Of a stretch of 64,000 nt of DNA, positions 25,081 to 33,506 are shown one piece after another. Numbering within the stretch: position 1 is the stretch's first letter; each line of letters opens with the position of its first letter. Under the pieces are notes generated by a model. That model was not told the DNA's origin. It saw only the letters and a program-made list of their open reading frames with translations, and made no database searches. The position numbers and the translations under genes are program-made. This stretch comes from a virus, in IMG/VR virus record IMGVR_UViG_3300007513_000004, positions 1-64,000 of that record; one strand, 5' to 3'.

Positions 25081-25521
25081 TTATTCATCTTCTGGAATGT
25101 AATCTAATTCTCCTTCAAACATTTCTTCTTCATCTCTATCTCTCTCATCTCTATCTTCATCCTTAATGAATGTGAAATTCATTTGGTAATTGGAATCATC
25201 CGAGTTATGAAACGGATCATACAAAGAATATTCTATTTTATTATCTGTATACATTGAAGTATCCCATTGACTTTGATACTCGGGTAATCCACCCATGTCT
25301 GTGGGACTTACATTCGCAGTATCAAATGTAAATTCAAATGTATTGTTAGAATCTTCTACAACAAAAGGATGAGTTGGTTCATTGAGACTAAGAAAACTTT
25401 TCACAGTATCAACATCAACATCGAAATAAATTTCTTTATCTGTTAATGCATTATACAAGTTGTATGAATCTTCTTCCATTTTATAAATGTAGAAGTTTAA
25501 TGTTTTATTTGTTCCTGCCAT
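25081..25521 (-). CDS. Unknown acidic protein
   Basis: 146 residues, strongly acidic C-terminus (DEDRDERDRDEEEMFEGELD). RBS GGAG seven nt upstream. Beta-rich centre (NNTFEFTFDTANVS). Unknown. Confidence 0.6.
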   Translation of the reverse strand: MAGTNKTLNFYIYKMEEDSYNLYNALTDKEIYFDVDVDTVKSFLSLNEPTHPFVVEDSNNTFEFTFDTANVSPTDMGGLPEYQSQWDTSMYTDNKIEYSLYDPFHNSDDSNYQMNFTFIKDEDRDERDRDEEEMFEGELDYIPEDE

Positions 25522-25855
25522 TTTGGTACTCCGATGTTTGTTAAGACTTATCTTTCAAATTGATTTAAAGCTAAATACATTTTACTTAGCCGGGTTGGAA
25601 TAGTCTGGAAATAAAAACTAAAATTATGTCAAGACTATTCTGTTCCAATTATAGATAAAAATAATAATATAAAATCTTGGTTGAATATCAAATTGATAAA
25701 CATTCTATTTGTCTGCCCCACTTATTGTCCGTTACAAACTGAGGACATACCGCTCCACATTGGAATAGTCGGTGCCAAACTTCTGTTAAATAATATCTTA
25801 ACAAATTTTGCTGGGTAGGATGGTAAGATAAACGATGGCCGGTTAGAATAGTATG
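25522..25855. other. Intergenic region with TTGGAATAGTC repeats
   Basis: No gene seen. TTGGAATAGTC occurs at about 25594 and 25761, a variant (GTTAGAATAGT) at 25840 and an inverted variant (AAGACTATTCTG) at 25630. May be a protein-binding array. Confidence 0.5.
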
Positions 25856-26170
25856 TTAAACTTTTGCCCGAAGGATCGGCTCGTAACTCTCAGTCATGAA
25901 GTCTGCACCAAACATTTTCTCCCAACCTAGGTATCTCGTTTTATCGGAAAAGAAAATATCTAAACTATAATGATATTCATCATTAGTTCTGTCTTCTTTA
26001 ATTATCTTATCAGTATTTAATTCAACTTCCTTCATCCCAAAGTATCTGGCTTCAACGAAATAAACATAGTAATAGTTACCATTGCTCTTTTCAAATAAAG
26101 AAATATGGCCCAGCAAATCGCCTCCGCCTCCTGGAGATAAATTTACCATCGTTCTGTCGATAAGTTTCAT
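25856..26170 (-). CDS. Unknown protein
   Basis: 104 residues. C-terminus ends RAKV because the stop lies inside a TGTTAAACTTTTGCCC boundary motif read on the opposite strand. Unknown. Confidence 0.6.
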   Translation of the reverse strand: MKLIDRTMVNLSPGGGGDLLGHISLFEKSNGNYYYVYFVEARYFGMKEVELNTDKIIKEDRTNDEYHYSLDIFFSDKTRYLGWEKMFGADFMTESYEPILRAKV

Positions 26171-26289
26171 AACAGAAGTTATGATATTATTAATAGGATG
26201 TTAAGTTTTTGCCCAGGATATTTCATAGCAGTTAAAGCTGGTCTCGAAATCGAGATCCAAGTTTAATTATCATTAGATGGGCATTTAGC

Positions 26290-26398
26290 GAGCCTTAAAG
26301 TCGCAGCTCCAGAGCTCATGAAGTTTTAAAGACTATTAGATAAGTATCTAATAAAGATTAAAATAAGGAGGCAGCCTGCCGGCACAACTTTAAGGCTC
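26290..26398. repeat. Long inverted repeat with nested hairpin
   Basis: GAGCCTTAAAGT (26290-26301) is perfectly complementary to ACTTTAAGGCTC (26387-26398). Inside, TATTAGAT-AAGT-ATCTAATA (26334-26353) is a perfect hairpin. It sits upstream of the promoter at 26418. Could be an RNA or operator structure. Confidence 0.7.
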
Positions 26399-26417
26399 TA
26401 TACATCTGGATGTATTT

Positions 26418-26446
26418 TTCATTTTTAATTTTGCATCGACTACTTC
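26418..26446 (+). promoter_or_regulatory. Phage-type promoter
   Basis: TTCATT -35, 17-bp spacer containing TTTTGCATCGAC, TACTTC -10. Precedes the 26500 gene by about 50 nt. Confidence 0.55.
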
Positions 26447-26499
26447 ATTTCGTAGGGCACAATGTCCTGCACCAACCAATGAGAAAAGGAAAAGATAAA

Positions 26500-27003
26500 A
26501 TGAGCGACAAGACTGCAATTTTTGAGAATGATAACACTGAGTCTCCTCTCCAGGTGATTCGTCAGACTATGAGCGTTTCGCTGTCCGATGGCGGCGCGGC
26601 CCAGGTTTCTTTTGCCACTAATCGTGGTAAGGGTTCCGGTGCCCAGGTTCTTGCTGTCGATGACTTTGCCGAGGTTGTGAGTACTCTCCAGGGTTACTCT
26701 GATGCTGGTATCGAAGAGCGTGAGGAAGAGCAGCTTTCTCCTGCTGATACGATTCGTCGTACCATCCGTATTGAGGATGGTGTGGTCAGCTTCCGTACCC
26801 GTTCGGGTAAGGGCGCGAAGCCTGCTAAGATTCCTGCGAGTCAGTTCGCGGAAGTCTGCGAGCTTCTGTCTGGTACTCTGTCTGCGGTGGAGGCTGCTGG
26901 TCAGTCTCTTTCTCCGGCTGATGAGACTGCTGATGAAGCAGCCGAAGAGCCTGCTATGGACGGAGACTACTCCGACTATGAGGACATGGGTGACGACGAG
27001 TAA
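26500..27003 (+). CDS. Duplicated-domain protein, copy 1 of three paralogues
   Basis: 167 residues. Two related halves: IRQTMSVSL...VSFATNRGKGSGAQVL and IRRTIRIEDGVVSFRTRSGK, each with a basic glycine/lysine loop (RGKGSG, SGKGAK), and a long acidic tail. Near-identical in plan to 34530-34934 and 37888-38328. GC-rich, biased codons versus neighbours suggest high expression. The basic loops plus acidic tail could fit a nucleic-acid-binding protein; unknown. Confidence 0.8.
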   Translation: MSDKTAIFENDNTESPLQVIRQTMSVSLSDGGAAQVSFATNRGKGSGAQVLAVDDFAEVVSTLQGYSDAGIEEREEEQLSPADTIRRTIRIEDGVVSFRTRSGKGAKPAKIPASQFAEVCELLSGTLSAVEAAGQSLSPADETADEAAEEPAMDGDYSDYEDMGDDE

Positions 27004-27020
27004 TTAATACTCTGAAACGA

Positions 27021-27060
27021 AAAAGCCCACCCGGTTTAACTTCCGGGTGGGCACTCGTTT
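27021..27060. terminator. Bidirectional-looking terminator
   Basis: GCCCACCCGG-TTTAACTT-CCGGGTGGGC stem (27025-27052) flanked by A-rich and T-rich stretches after the 27003 stop. Confidence 0.75.
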
Positions 27061-27070
27061 AATCTATATG

Positions 27071-27274
27071 TCAAACTTTTGCACGAGGATATGTTGTGCC
27101 GTCGTCTGCCTTATTCCAATTACCGCCTTCTCTTCTGGCTAATTGTGCTGGAGTTAACCTGTGTTCAGGAATGTCTTTTTCTCTATCTGCCCAACTGCGA
27201 GAAGACCCCACCGGTTTGTCCCAATCGAGAAAAAGACATTCCATCACCGATAGGTCCTGGAGCAGTTTCTTCAA
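27071..27274 (-). CDS. C-terminal part of a frameshifted LIKLA-module protein (possible)
   Basis: 67 codons in the +1 frame relative to 27183-27452. The segment DWDKPVGSSRSWADREKDIP continues to a natural-looking C-terminus ending RAKV. It probably continues the upstream protein through a +1 shift near 27235 at a run of T (minus strand TTTTT), or is a separate coupled gene. Confidence 0.5.
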   Translation of the reverse strand: MKKLLQDLSVMECLFLDWDKPVGSSRSWADREKDIPEHRLTPAQLARREGGNWNKADDGTTYPRAKV

Positions 27275-27452
27275 CCTCGCCCTCAGCCCCTACAAGCCAA
27301 CCAGGACCTTCGGCCCCTTCTACTGGGTTTCCATCAATATCTAATGGAATTCCTCCAGCAAATTTAAAAATTACTTTATCAATAACATCAGCTTCTTTCA
27401 CAAGGCCTCTGCTATCTAGTTCGCTGGCTAATTTAATTAATTCTACAATCAT
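27183..27452 (-). CDS. LIKLA-module protein, N-terminal part
   Basis: 89 residues. ELIKLASELDSRGLVKEADV is a clear module, then IDKVIFKFAGG and a proline/glycine/glutamate-rich linker. The frame ends soon after it enters the overlap with 27071-27274, suggesting +1 frameshifting or an indel. Confidence 0.6.
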   Translation of the reverse strand: MIVELIKLASELDSRGLVKEADVIDKVIFKFAGGIPLDIDGNPVEGAEGPGWLVGAEGEVEETAPGPIGDGMSFSRLGQTGGVFSQLGR

Positions 27453-27571
27453 TATAGTCTCACGATATTAATTAAAATAATTAATAGAACTTTAAAGCTC
27501 TCGATAAAACTCTCTATAGAACAAAATTTCTTTGATTAATCTTTTAAAATTACTGGTAGAAATCTTTTTCA

Positions 27572-27754
27572 TCAATCGACTTCTTTACCAAGAGTTAACT
27601 TAACTAATTGAGCTGCATTTTGCTTCAAAGTTCTAAGACCCTTTCTGGCCCTGGTTCCTGCCGCAGCATTACCAGCAGCATTCTTTGAAACATCAGTTTC
27701 TAAACTTGCAACCAACTCTTTAATCTCTTCCCATTTACTTTCTACTGTAGCCAT
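27572..27754 (-). CDS. Histone H1/HC1-like DNA-binding protein
   Basis: 60 residues. WEEIKELVASLETDVSKNAA followed by AGTRARKGLRTLKQNAAQLVK follows the HC1-like pattern (alanine-rich helix, AGTRxRK). Likely a nucleoid-associated protein that coats or compacts DNA. Ideal RBS AGGAGG. Confidence 0.7.
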   Translation of the reverse strand: MATVESKWEEIKELVASLETDVSKNAAGNAAAGTRARKGLRTLKQNAAQLVKLTLGKEVD

Positions 27755-27806
27755 AACTACCTCCTTTGTTTTTTATTATACTATTTGTCAAACTTTTGCC
27801 CAAGGG

Positions 27807-28208
27807 CTACCTGTGGCCCCAGTAAGATTGCGAAGCCTGATTTGGCTCAATAATCCTTACTGTAGTTTGATCATGCCAACATTGACATTCTTCATCATAC
27901 TCTGGGCCGGAGATTTTCTTAATCAAAATCCCATCATCCCTTACTCCTAAAGAGAAATAGTGAGTGGCATTAAACCCAACCTCAAACCATTCCACGGCAT
28001 CGCCACTGAAAGGATCTTTATAAGAATAAGGCCCTGTGGGATCGGAAGAGCAAGAGATAAGCCACTCCTTAATATTGTCGGGACAAAGATTTAGAGCCGC
28101 CTCGGTAGCCGCCCTTCTTTCTGCCCTATATTCCCGATCTCGCTGCTTTGCTGCAATCTCATCTCTGTCGAAATGCCAATCGGGAATCGATGCGAGATCA
28201 TCAATCAT
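27807..28208 (-). CDS. Unknown protein
   Basis: 133 residues from MIDDLASIPDWHFDRDEIAAK; ATG chosen by GGAAG six nt upstream. Charged helix (KQRDREYRAERRAATEAAL), then GDAVEWFEVGFNATHYFSLG. Unknown. Confidence 0.6.
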   Translation of the reverse strand: MIDDLASIPDWHFDRDEIAAKQRDREYRAERRAATEAALNLCPDNIKEWLISCSSDPTGPYSYKDPFSGDAVEWFEVGFNATHYFSLGVRDDGILIKKISGPEYDEECQCWHDQTTVRIIEPNQASQSYWGHR

Positions 28209-28428
28209 GGTTATCTTCCTGTTCTTCCGTAAAGGTTTCAATATTTTCTACAGTTGTGTAAAAGCCTTCCTCGTCATCAATCTGATAACTCATAGAAACA
28301 GCTTTAGATTGATTATGATATCTAACGGCATAATCAATATGCCCCCACTCTGGGAGGTTGGTTATAAAATTATGACCACTATAAAATCTTTCGCCCCAGG
28401 GGACGCCACCACGTTCAATTACAAACAT
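28201..28428 (-). CDS. Small unknown protein
   Basis: 75 residues from MFVIERGGVPWGERFYSGHN; starts in a TAATG overlap, GGAGG upstream. Unknown. Confidence 0.6.
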   Translation of the reverse strand: MFVIERGGVPWGERFYSGHNFITNLPEWGHIDYAVRYHNQSKAVSMSYQIDDEEGFYTTVENIETFTEEQEDNHD

Positions 28429-28682
28429 TATTCCATAACCTCCGCGTCGTAAACTTTGATCCATTGTTTTTGCTTTTGCGAAAAAGCAAGCGATTGACGA
28501 GAAATATGATTAATTAATTCTTCCCGCTTTTGTGCCTGCGAGCGTCGGATAGGCTCTTCCATCATTAATTCAAAACGAGCCTTGGCTACGCCATAATCCT
28601 TTCCGCTTGACCACCCCATAATATTTCCTGCCAAGTATGCCAAAATTCCAACACAACTAATGACAATTATTTCTGCAATCAT
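28428..28682 (-). CDS. Small membrane-anchored protein
   Basis: 84 residues; N-terminal membrane helix (IIVISCVGILAYLAGNIMGW) then a charged helix (RRSQAQKREELINHIS). RBS GGAGG. Coupled to both neighbours. Confidence 0.6.
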   Translation of the reverse strand: MIAEIIVISCVGILAYLAGNIMGWSSGKDYGVAKARFELMMEEPIRRSQAQKREELINHISRQSLAFSQKQKQWIKVYDAEVME

Positions 28683-28837
28683 TATTCGGCCCTCCGATAA
28701 TTATTAAAACAATATCCTGCCAAAACTGTGCATAACAATGCAAAGCCCCAGCTGTGGGCAGTAAACGCTTGCCATGCAAATACAGTATTTAGAATTGCGC
28801 AAAACAAGCTGACTCTTCGAGAACTTAAAAAATCCAT
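28682..28837 (-). CDS. Small membrane protein (51 aa)
   Basis: MDFLSSRRVSLFCAILNTVF with two hydrophobic segments (9-26, 31-44); ideal RBS AGGAG and a TAATG overlap with the next gene. Confidence 0.6.
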   Translation of the reverse strand: MDFLSSRRVSLFCAILNTVFAWQAFTAHSWGFALLCTVLAGYCFNNYRRAE

Positions 28838-28855
28838 AGTATTCTCCTATATGTA

Positions 28856-28932
28856 TGGCACGCCCGATAGGATTCGAACCTATGACCCTCGGCTTAGAAG
28901 GCCGATGCTCTATCCAACTGAGCTACGGGCGC
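28856..28932 (-). tRNA. tRNA-Arg (anticodon TCT)
   Basis: Acceptor GCGCCCG/CGGGCGT with one G-U, T-arm ATAGGTTCGAATCCTAT, anticodon loop CTTCTAA, CCA encoded. Reads AGA codons. Confidence 0.95.
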
Positions 28933-28936
28933 TCAA

Positions 28937-29125
28937 TTAAAATTGATGCTCGCCTTCATCTGAATCAACAATCACTCCGCCGTCTCTTAAGGCGATGATT
29001 AAAGTAAGCATAGTATTTTCAATAAAGGTAAGTCTTTCATCAAACGAAGTAACCTGTTCAACCATTAATCTGCATTGGTTCGTAAGCCTCTGCACTTGCT
29101 CTTCCCATAAATCTCTAGTATCCAT
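28937..29125 (-). CDS. Small coiled-coil protein
   Basis: 62 residues, helical with acidic tail; TAATG coupling to the upstream gene. Similar design to 8842-9027. Unknown. Confidence 0.55.
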   Translation of the reverse strand: MDTRDLWEEQVQRLTNQCRLMVEQVTSFDERLTFIENTMLTLIIALRDGGVIVDSDEGEHQF

Positions 29126-29349
29126 TATTCTGACTCTATATCTTTTGGTGCTGTTAACATTATAACACCTAGAAAGTCTAAAATGTCATCCAGCATGGCT
29201 ATTTTTTCTTTCACGCCTTCTTGGTCGCTAGAAAATTCTAAGTCTCTTATAAAAGATAGCAACGCATTATATTGCGCTTCAACTTCTGCGGAATCTTTGA
29301 AAACCTTAATTTGGCTCTTCAACGACTCTATCGTCAGAACTATCTCCAT
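29125..29349 (-). CDS. Small acidic helical protein
   Basis: 74 residues, helical (IESLKSQIKVFKDSAEVEAQ). Overlaps both neighbours. Unknown. Confidence 0.55.
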   Translation of the reverse strand: MEIVLTIESLKSQIKVFKDSAEVEAQYNALLSFIRDLEFSSDQEGVKEKIAMLDDILDFLGVIMLTAPKDIESE

Positions 29350-29857
29350 TACCCTCTTCTTTTATAATTTTCTGAAGTTGACCCATCAGAGCTTCTCCCC
29401 AAGCATCTTCTGTTTCTTGGGACGCCTGATAGTCTTCACTATAATACTCATCTTCTGTAATATAACCTGCATGACGTATAACTTCTCCATCCGGAGGTGA
29501 TAAATAGGTATCACAATCCATGTGCAAGTGCGCGGTCCAACGGTCCTTGGGCAGCGTCATACTCCCAGAGAGGGGAACCAACTCTCGGCATCCTTCCTCT
29601 TTTACAAAGAAGAATTCATCTTCTTGCAAGCCAACACTATCTGCGCCATGCAAGTCCTTGTGCCAACTCGGCTCATAATAAACCTGATGAATCTTGCCGG
29701 GAAAAGCCGTAGGTCCATCATAAAAATATGATGCAACAGTTGGCATAGCCTCCCACCACTCTTTCAGTTCTTCGGCAGACATTTCGGGAATCCAAACCCA
29801 ATGTCTATATCCGTATTCTTCTTCAAGAAGGACGACAATTTCTTCGGCCAAGCTCAT
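29306..29857 (-). CDS. Unknown acidic protein
   Basis: 183 residues; RBS GAGG six nt upstream. Contains SAEELKEWWEAMPTVASYFY and a highly acidic C-terminus. Unknown. Confidence 0.65.
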   Translation of the reverse strand: MSLAEEIVVLLEEEYGYRHWVWIPEMSAEELKEWWEAMPTVASYFYDGPTAFPGKIHQVYYEPSWHKDLHGADSVGLQEDEFFFVKEEGCRELVPLSGSMTLPKDRWTAHLHMDCDTYLSPPDGEVIRHAGYITEDEYYSEDYQASQETEDAWGEALMGQLQKIIKEEGNGDSSDDRVVEEPN

Positions 29858-29874
29858 TCCACACCTCAGTTTTG

Positions 29875-30078
29875 TTACTTGATAACTGATGATAAAACAG
29901 TATTAATTTTTTCTTGAAGATCATAGTTAAGTTTGATCTCAAGAATATTATTAATTTTCTTGCCTGCCTTTTCCAGCAAGCCCTTGGGTGTCTGCACACC
30001 CGCGCATGTGTTACAAGGGTCAACCTCGCCACATAACTCACAGGCTCCTTGGCCTGGATATACCGTTGTTCTATTCAT
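29875..30078 (-). CDS. Small cysteine-rich protein
   Basis: 67 residues; CELCGEVDPCNTC gives two CxxC pairs for zinc. RBS AGGAAGG. Unknown. Confidence 0.6.
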   Translation of the reverse strand: MNRTTVYPGQGACELCGEVDPCNTCAGVQTPKGLLEKAGKKINNILEIKLNYDLQEKINTVLSSVIK

Positions 30079-30089
30079 TGTCCTTCCTA

Positions 30090-30242
30090 TTAACTATCAA
30101 TTCTAATGCGTGCGCGCACGGGTTCTCTGTCATCATCCTGCACGGTACTCGTTATCCTTTCCATGCTATTGGCAATAGAAAAGAGGGGAAAACTTAAAGC
30201 CATTACCCCAAGGCAGGCTACTATATAAAAAAGAAACTCCAT
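30090..30242 (-). CDS. Small membrane protein (50 aa)
   Basis: MEFLFYIVACLGVMALSFPL is a membrane helix, then a basic C-terminus (REPVRARIRIDS). GGAG upstream. Confidence 0.5.
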   Translation of the reverse strand: MEFLFYIVACLGVMALSFPLFSIANSMERITSTVQDDDREPVRARIRIDS

Positions 30243-30259
30243 GTAAAACTCCATAATGT

Positions 30260-31387
30260 TTATTCATAATCCCTGACGGCAATTCCGACAGGGAATCTTG
30301 GACGACCATCGTCCGTTAACTCTTGATACCTGACTGTCAAGTATTTTCCAATATAATCATCTAAATTTTTATAGATTACTGCGCGTTCTTCATGACTTCC
30401 GCGTGGACGCACACTAAACTCAAGTCCATCGGAAGTGGTACAGCGATATACGACAAGACCAGCTTCCCGACCGGAACCGTCCTCTCCACCAATAATCTTA
30501 AACTCATCATCAACAAATCTCTTTACCTTTTGCAAATCATATGAACGATGCTTGTACTTGTACGCACTCGCTTGGTTGCGCACCATCATGCCCTCATAGC
30601 CTTGCTGAACAAACATGCTTTCATACATATCAAACTCTGCTTGGTCAACAACATCATATGTTGATATGATTTTAATATTCTTTCCAATGATGGTCCACCC
30701 CTGACAATAATGTGGAAACATTGTTGAGCCAACTCCTTTTTGCGGCAACCTACACTCAAATGCGAGAGAAGGGTGTGGGGAATCATAGATATGATATTCA
30801 AGCAAATCTGTATCATCCCTCTTCTTCTTGACGGCAGCAATGATTCTTTGGAACGTCCACCCATGCACGTACAACTCTCCATCCGTGCATTGCCCGTTCG
30901 CGAGCATGGCACAAAGCTGTGCATTAATCTTATCGGGGATATCAATAACCTTTCCCTTGCGCGACCACATAGTTACAACACCATCGTCTTTGCGTGCGAG
31001 CATACGCACTCCATCCAGCTTAGGCTGAACAAGACAGGGAAAGTTAATCTTCGCGCTATGCTTGTCATACCTGTGCGCGAGCATAGGTAGGAACAATCCT
31101 TCTGACGTAGTAGGAATCTTATCCTTATCCTCTACATATCCTGAATCCTTTTTACGGCTATGTGCAGATTGAGCTTCAGAACATGCCTGTTCGTAGACAG
31201 AGGTTTCGTTTGCTCTACCGAGATTCTTGCCCTCTCCAACATAGCGTTGGTCAAGTTGTTTCTTGCCGTCCTCATAGCCATGTTCAGTTTCGATGTAACA
31301 GGAGCCGTCACCCATCTTGAGAACCGAGATATTCCACTCTTTAATCTTTCCATTGGTGGACTTTCCATATAGTGTAGGTAGATTCAT
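30260..31387 (-). CDS. ATP-dependent DNA ligase
   Basis: 375 residues. Motif I is QPKLDGVRML with the lysine adenylation site at about residue 115; DGELYVHG (motif III), EGMMVRN (IV) and LQKVKRF (V) follow in order, then an OB-fold C-terminus (DDEFKIIGGEDGSGREAG). Seals nicks during phage replication and recombination. N-terminal 100 residues are divergent. RBS AAGGAAA. Confidence 0.92.
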   Translation of the reverse strand: MNLPTLYGKSTNGKIKEWNISVLKMGDGSCYIETEHGYEDGKKQLDQRYVGEGKNLGRANETSVYEQACSEAQSAHSRKKDSGYVEDKDKIPTTSEGLFLPMLAHRYDKHSAKINFPCLVQPKLDGVRMLARKDDGVVTMWSRKGKVIDIPDKINAQLCAMLANGQCTDGELYVHGWTFQRIIAAVKKKRDDTDLLEYHIYDSPHPSLAFECRLPQKGVGSTMFPHYCQGWTIIGKNIKIISTYDVVDQAEFDMYESMFVQQGYEGMMVRNQASAYKYKHRSYDLQKVKRFVDDEFKIIGGEDGSGREAGLVVYRCTTSDGLEFSVRPRGSHEERAVIYKNLDDYIGKYLTVRYQELTDDGRPRFPVGIAVRDYE

Positions 31388-31396
31388 AATATTTCC

Positions 31397-31687
31397 TTAC
31401 AAGCATCCGTCTTTGCGGGCTGTTTCGTATAGATAGTTTGCCGAGGTTGCAAGAAAATCCTCTTGCTTGTGCCACCTATCTCGTTCTCTTTCCCAAACAG
31501 GTTGGGAAACCTTGCCTTGTTTGTAATCTTGAACAGTCAAGCTAAAATCTTTGCCGGAGACATCTCTGAGATTTTGAACATTCAGAATATCCTCAAGTAC
31601 GGGCGTGCATCTTGCCTCAAACTGTTCTTGAGTTTCCTGACTGGAGCATCCCAAGCAAAGAAATAACAATGGTATATATTTTAACAT
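31397..31687 (-). CDS. Putative lipoprotein
   Basis: 96 residues. Signal peptide MLKYIPLLFLCLGC with a lipobox (L-C-L-G-C) suggests lipid attachment at Cys14. The body is helical. Could be an outer-membrane-facing spanin or entry-exclusion protein, but no partner is recognised. Confidence 0.65.
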   Translation of the reverse strand: MLKYIPLLFLCLGCSSQETQEQFEARCTPVLEDILNVQNLRDVSGKDFSLTVQDYKQGKVSQPVWERERDRWHKQEDFLATSANYLYETARKDGCL

Positions 31688-31902
31688 TATGCTTCCGCCA
31701 TGTCTGCAAAGGATAACGCAACTTCGCTCATGTATACGTCCGTACCTTCTTTGGAGATTTGAACAAGAGGCTCTCCATCAACCATCCTGATATCAACAAA
31801 GCCCTTTTTATATAAACTCAATAGAGTTTTATCAAAGGCCACCTCGTCTGATGGGCCACTTTTAATCTTGTTTTCCATATATTCAATAACATCCTTACTC
31901 AT
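31687..31902 (-). CDS. Small unknown protein
   Basis: 71 residues from MSKDVIEYMENKIKSG; GAGGAGG six nt upstream decides the start. Unknown. Confidence 0.55.
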   Translation of the reverse strand: MSKDVIEYMENKIKSGPSDEVAFDKTLLSLYKKGFVDIRMVDGEPLVQISKEGTDVYMSEVALSFADMAEA

Positions 31903-32482
31903 CTTCATCCTCCTCATAGTATTCTTCTGTGTTTTCAAAAGTTAGGCAACCCTCTTCCCAAACAGCTTCTCCCCGAAAGCCCATACCCGGTTCATCATAT
32001 TGCAAATGAAAGGCAAGGCTGGGCCAATCTTCTGCCACCTTCTCAAAAAACTCCATAGGCGGCCCCCATGCTGTAGTAAAACTATACTGCAAATCGTTAT
32101 CTTCGGAAACATCTAAAGAACTATCGCAGCCTCCCCATTTACAACCCCAATGTGTTCCTTCCCATTTGTATCCACCATACGGGCGAATCTGACCAACAAG
32201 CTCTCCAAGTTCAACAGCTCTTGTGTCATCATAAGGAAAGCATCTAAAGTCTTCCGGCACAGGGTAAAGAGCGTGAAACGAAAGGTCCACAGTGTCTCCC
32301 GGCTCTGGAGGAGAAGATACCATAGACTGCAACCTAATATCATCATGCAAAGGCCAGCTCTCACCACTATGAGGAGAAAAGCTATTGTACGACTGTGTTG
32401 GTCCCCGCGCTTTTACGCGAAACCTTTTGATATCCTTCTCTGGACCTGTAATATACAATGAGTTCATACACCAATTAGGCAT
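31895..32482 (-). CDS. Api92-like (DUF1281-type ferredoxin-like) protein
   Basis: 195 residues. Starts MPNWCMNSLYITGP and has GTHWGCKWGG, FTTAWGPPMEFFEKVA and FHLQYDEPGMGFRGE, the ordered signatures of the Api92/YubB family carried by phages and plasmids. Function unknown. Confidence 0.85.
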   Translation of the reverse strand: MPNWCMNSLYITGPEKDIKRFRVKARGPTQSYNSFSPHSGESWPLHDDIRLQSMVSSPPEPGDTVDLSFHALYPVPEDFRCFPYDDTRAVELGELVGQIRPYGGYKWEGTHWGCKWGGCDSSLDVSEDNDLQYSFTTAWGPPMEFFEKVAEDWPSLAFHLQYDEPGMGFRGEAVWEEGCLTFENTEEYYEEDEDE

Positions 32483-32483
32483 T

Positions 32484-32657
32484 TTATTCCTCGTCTGTTA
32501 GGTTGTTTCCAATCTCTTTAGCTTTACTTACAGTTGCTTCAATGCCTGCATCCACCGAGGCCTTTACGCTTGCAAGGCTTTTCGGATTATTTGTTGCCCA
32601 ATAAAGCAATCCATATACCCCAATACATACTAATGCGATTCTAAATAATTGTTTCAT
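32484..32657 (-). CDS. Small membrane protein (57 aa)
   Basis: MKQLFRIALVCIGVYGLLYW then a hydrophilic tail; ideal RBS AGGAG. One membrane helix. Confidence 0.6.
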   Translation of the reverse strand: MKQLFRIALVCIGVYGLLYWATNNPKSLASVKASVDAGIEATVSKAKEIGNNLTDEE

Positions 32658-32665
32658 AAGCTCTC

Positions 32666-33055
32666 CTATTCAAGTTCTTGAAGTTTCTCCTCAAACAATG
32701 CACAGTGGCTATCGCATGGTCCAAGCTGCACACCTTCTTTGCACGCATACGTGGACCCCTCAAGCTCTTCTCCCATGATAAACGCACCATGCTCGCAGTC
32801 CATACAAATTTGTGAAGAAGGCCAAGTATTTATTGTAACAGAATCTCCATCATCCCAAATGTCATCTTGGGCAAAAACATTACAACTTTCGTGCTTATCT
32901 CTCAATTCTTGTATTAGTTCAAGCCTTCTTCTTAGCGCATCGTAATGATTGCTTGTGGGAGCAAGCCCTTCCTCAACATCCTTTAGCAAGGCTGAGACAT
33001 GATGAGACAACATCGTGTATTGCCATTCAAGGTCTAATTTATAAATATCTTTCAT
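32666..33055 (-). CDS. Unknown protein with C-terminal cysteines
   Basis: 129 residues; helical N-terminus (ALRRRLELIQELRDKHESC) and CMDCEHGAFIM plus later Cys pairs. TAATG coupling. Possibly a small zinc protein. Confidence 0.6.
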   Translation of the reverse strand: MKDIYKLDLEWQYTMLSHHVSALLKDVEEGLAPTSNHYDALRRRLELIQELRDKHESCNVFAQDDIWDDGDSVTINTWPSSQICMDCEHGAFIMGEELEGSTYACKEGVQLGPCDSHCALFEEKLQELE

Positions 33056-33267
33056 TACCACAACCTACCATTGTTATAATCTGCGCCACAGTCCTTACAG
33101 TAAACATCTTCATAGTTGCCCCCACAATTCTTATGTGGGCAGCAATCTACGTGCATAAGATAAATGCCTCCGCTAACAGCTCTGTCGCGAGTATACTCTT
33201 CTGTCTCAAAGACATTATCAAAACATACGCCGCAAGTGCCGATAGCAGCTTTAGCTTCACTCTTCAT
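33055..33267 (-). CDS. Small zinc-ribbon-like protein
   Basis: 70 residues with CGVC, CCPHKNCGG and CKDCG clusters typical of a zinc ribbon. ATG at 33267 follows GGAG. Unknown target. Confidence 0.6.
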   Translation of the reverse strand: MKSEAKAAIGTCGVCFDNVFETEEYTRDRAVSGGIYLMHVDCCPHKNCGGNYEDVYCKDCGADYNNGRLW

Positions 33268-33505
33268 TCCACTTTCTCCATGCCTCAAGCTGTGGGTCAT
33301 CATCCTCTCCCCAACGCTGATTTAGCCCTTGTTCAAGAAACAAACCTTCTTGGTCCAATGCCCAAGCAATAGCTGCTTCCGAAGTTAGAATGTTACTATC
33401 ATCAAGAAAATCAAGAATATCTTTATCATCCCAACACTCGTCCACAGACGTACACGTACCTCTGCCTACCTTTGGATGACTACGAATTGCGTCTACTCTG
33501 TGCAT
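33257..33505 (-). CDS. Small unknown phage-type protein
   Basis: 82 residues from MHRVDAIRSHPKVGRGTCTS; GGGAG six nt upstream. The pattern RSHPKVGRGTCxSVDEC recurs in phage proteins of unknown function. Confidence 0.6.
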   Translation of the reverse strand: MHRVDAIRSHPKVGRGTCTSVDECWDDKDILDFLDDSNILTSEAAIAWALDQEGLFLEQGLNQRWGEDDDPQLEAWRKWNEE

Positions 33506-33506
33506 C

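Noticed and set aside
24753-25166. 137-codon plus-strand open frame rich in Lys/Arg
   Set aside because: Low-complexity A-rich DNA, no RBS, crosses the terminator at 24986-25022 and the 3' end of a better minus-strand gene.
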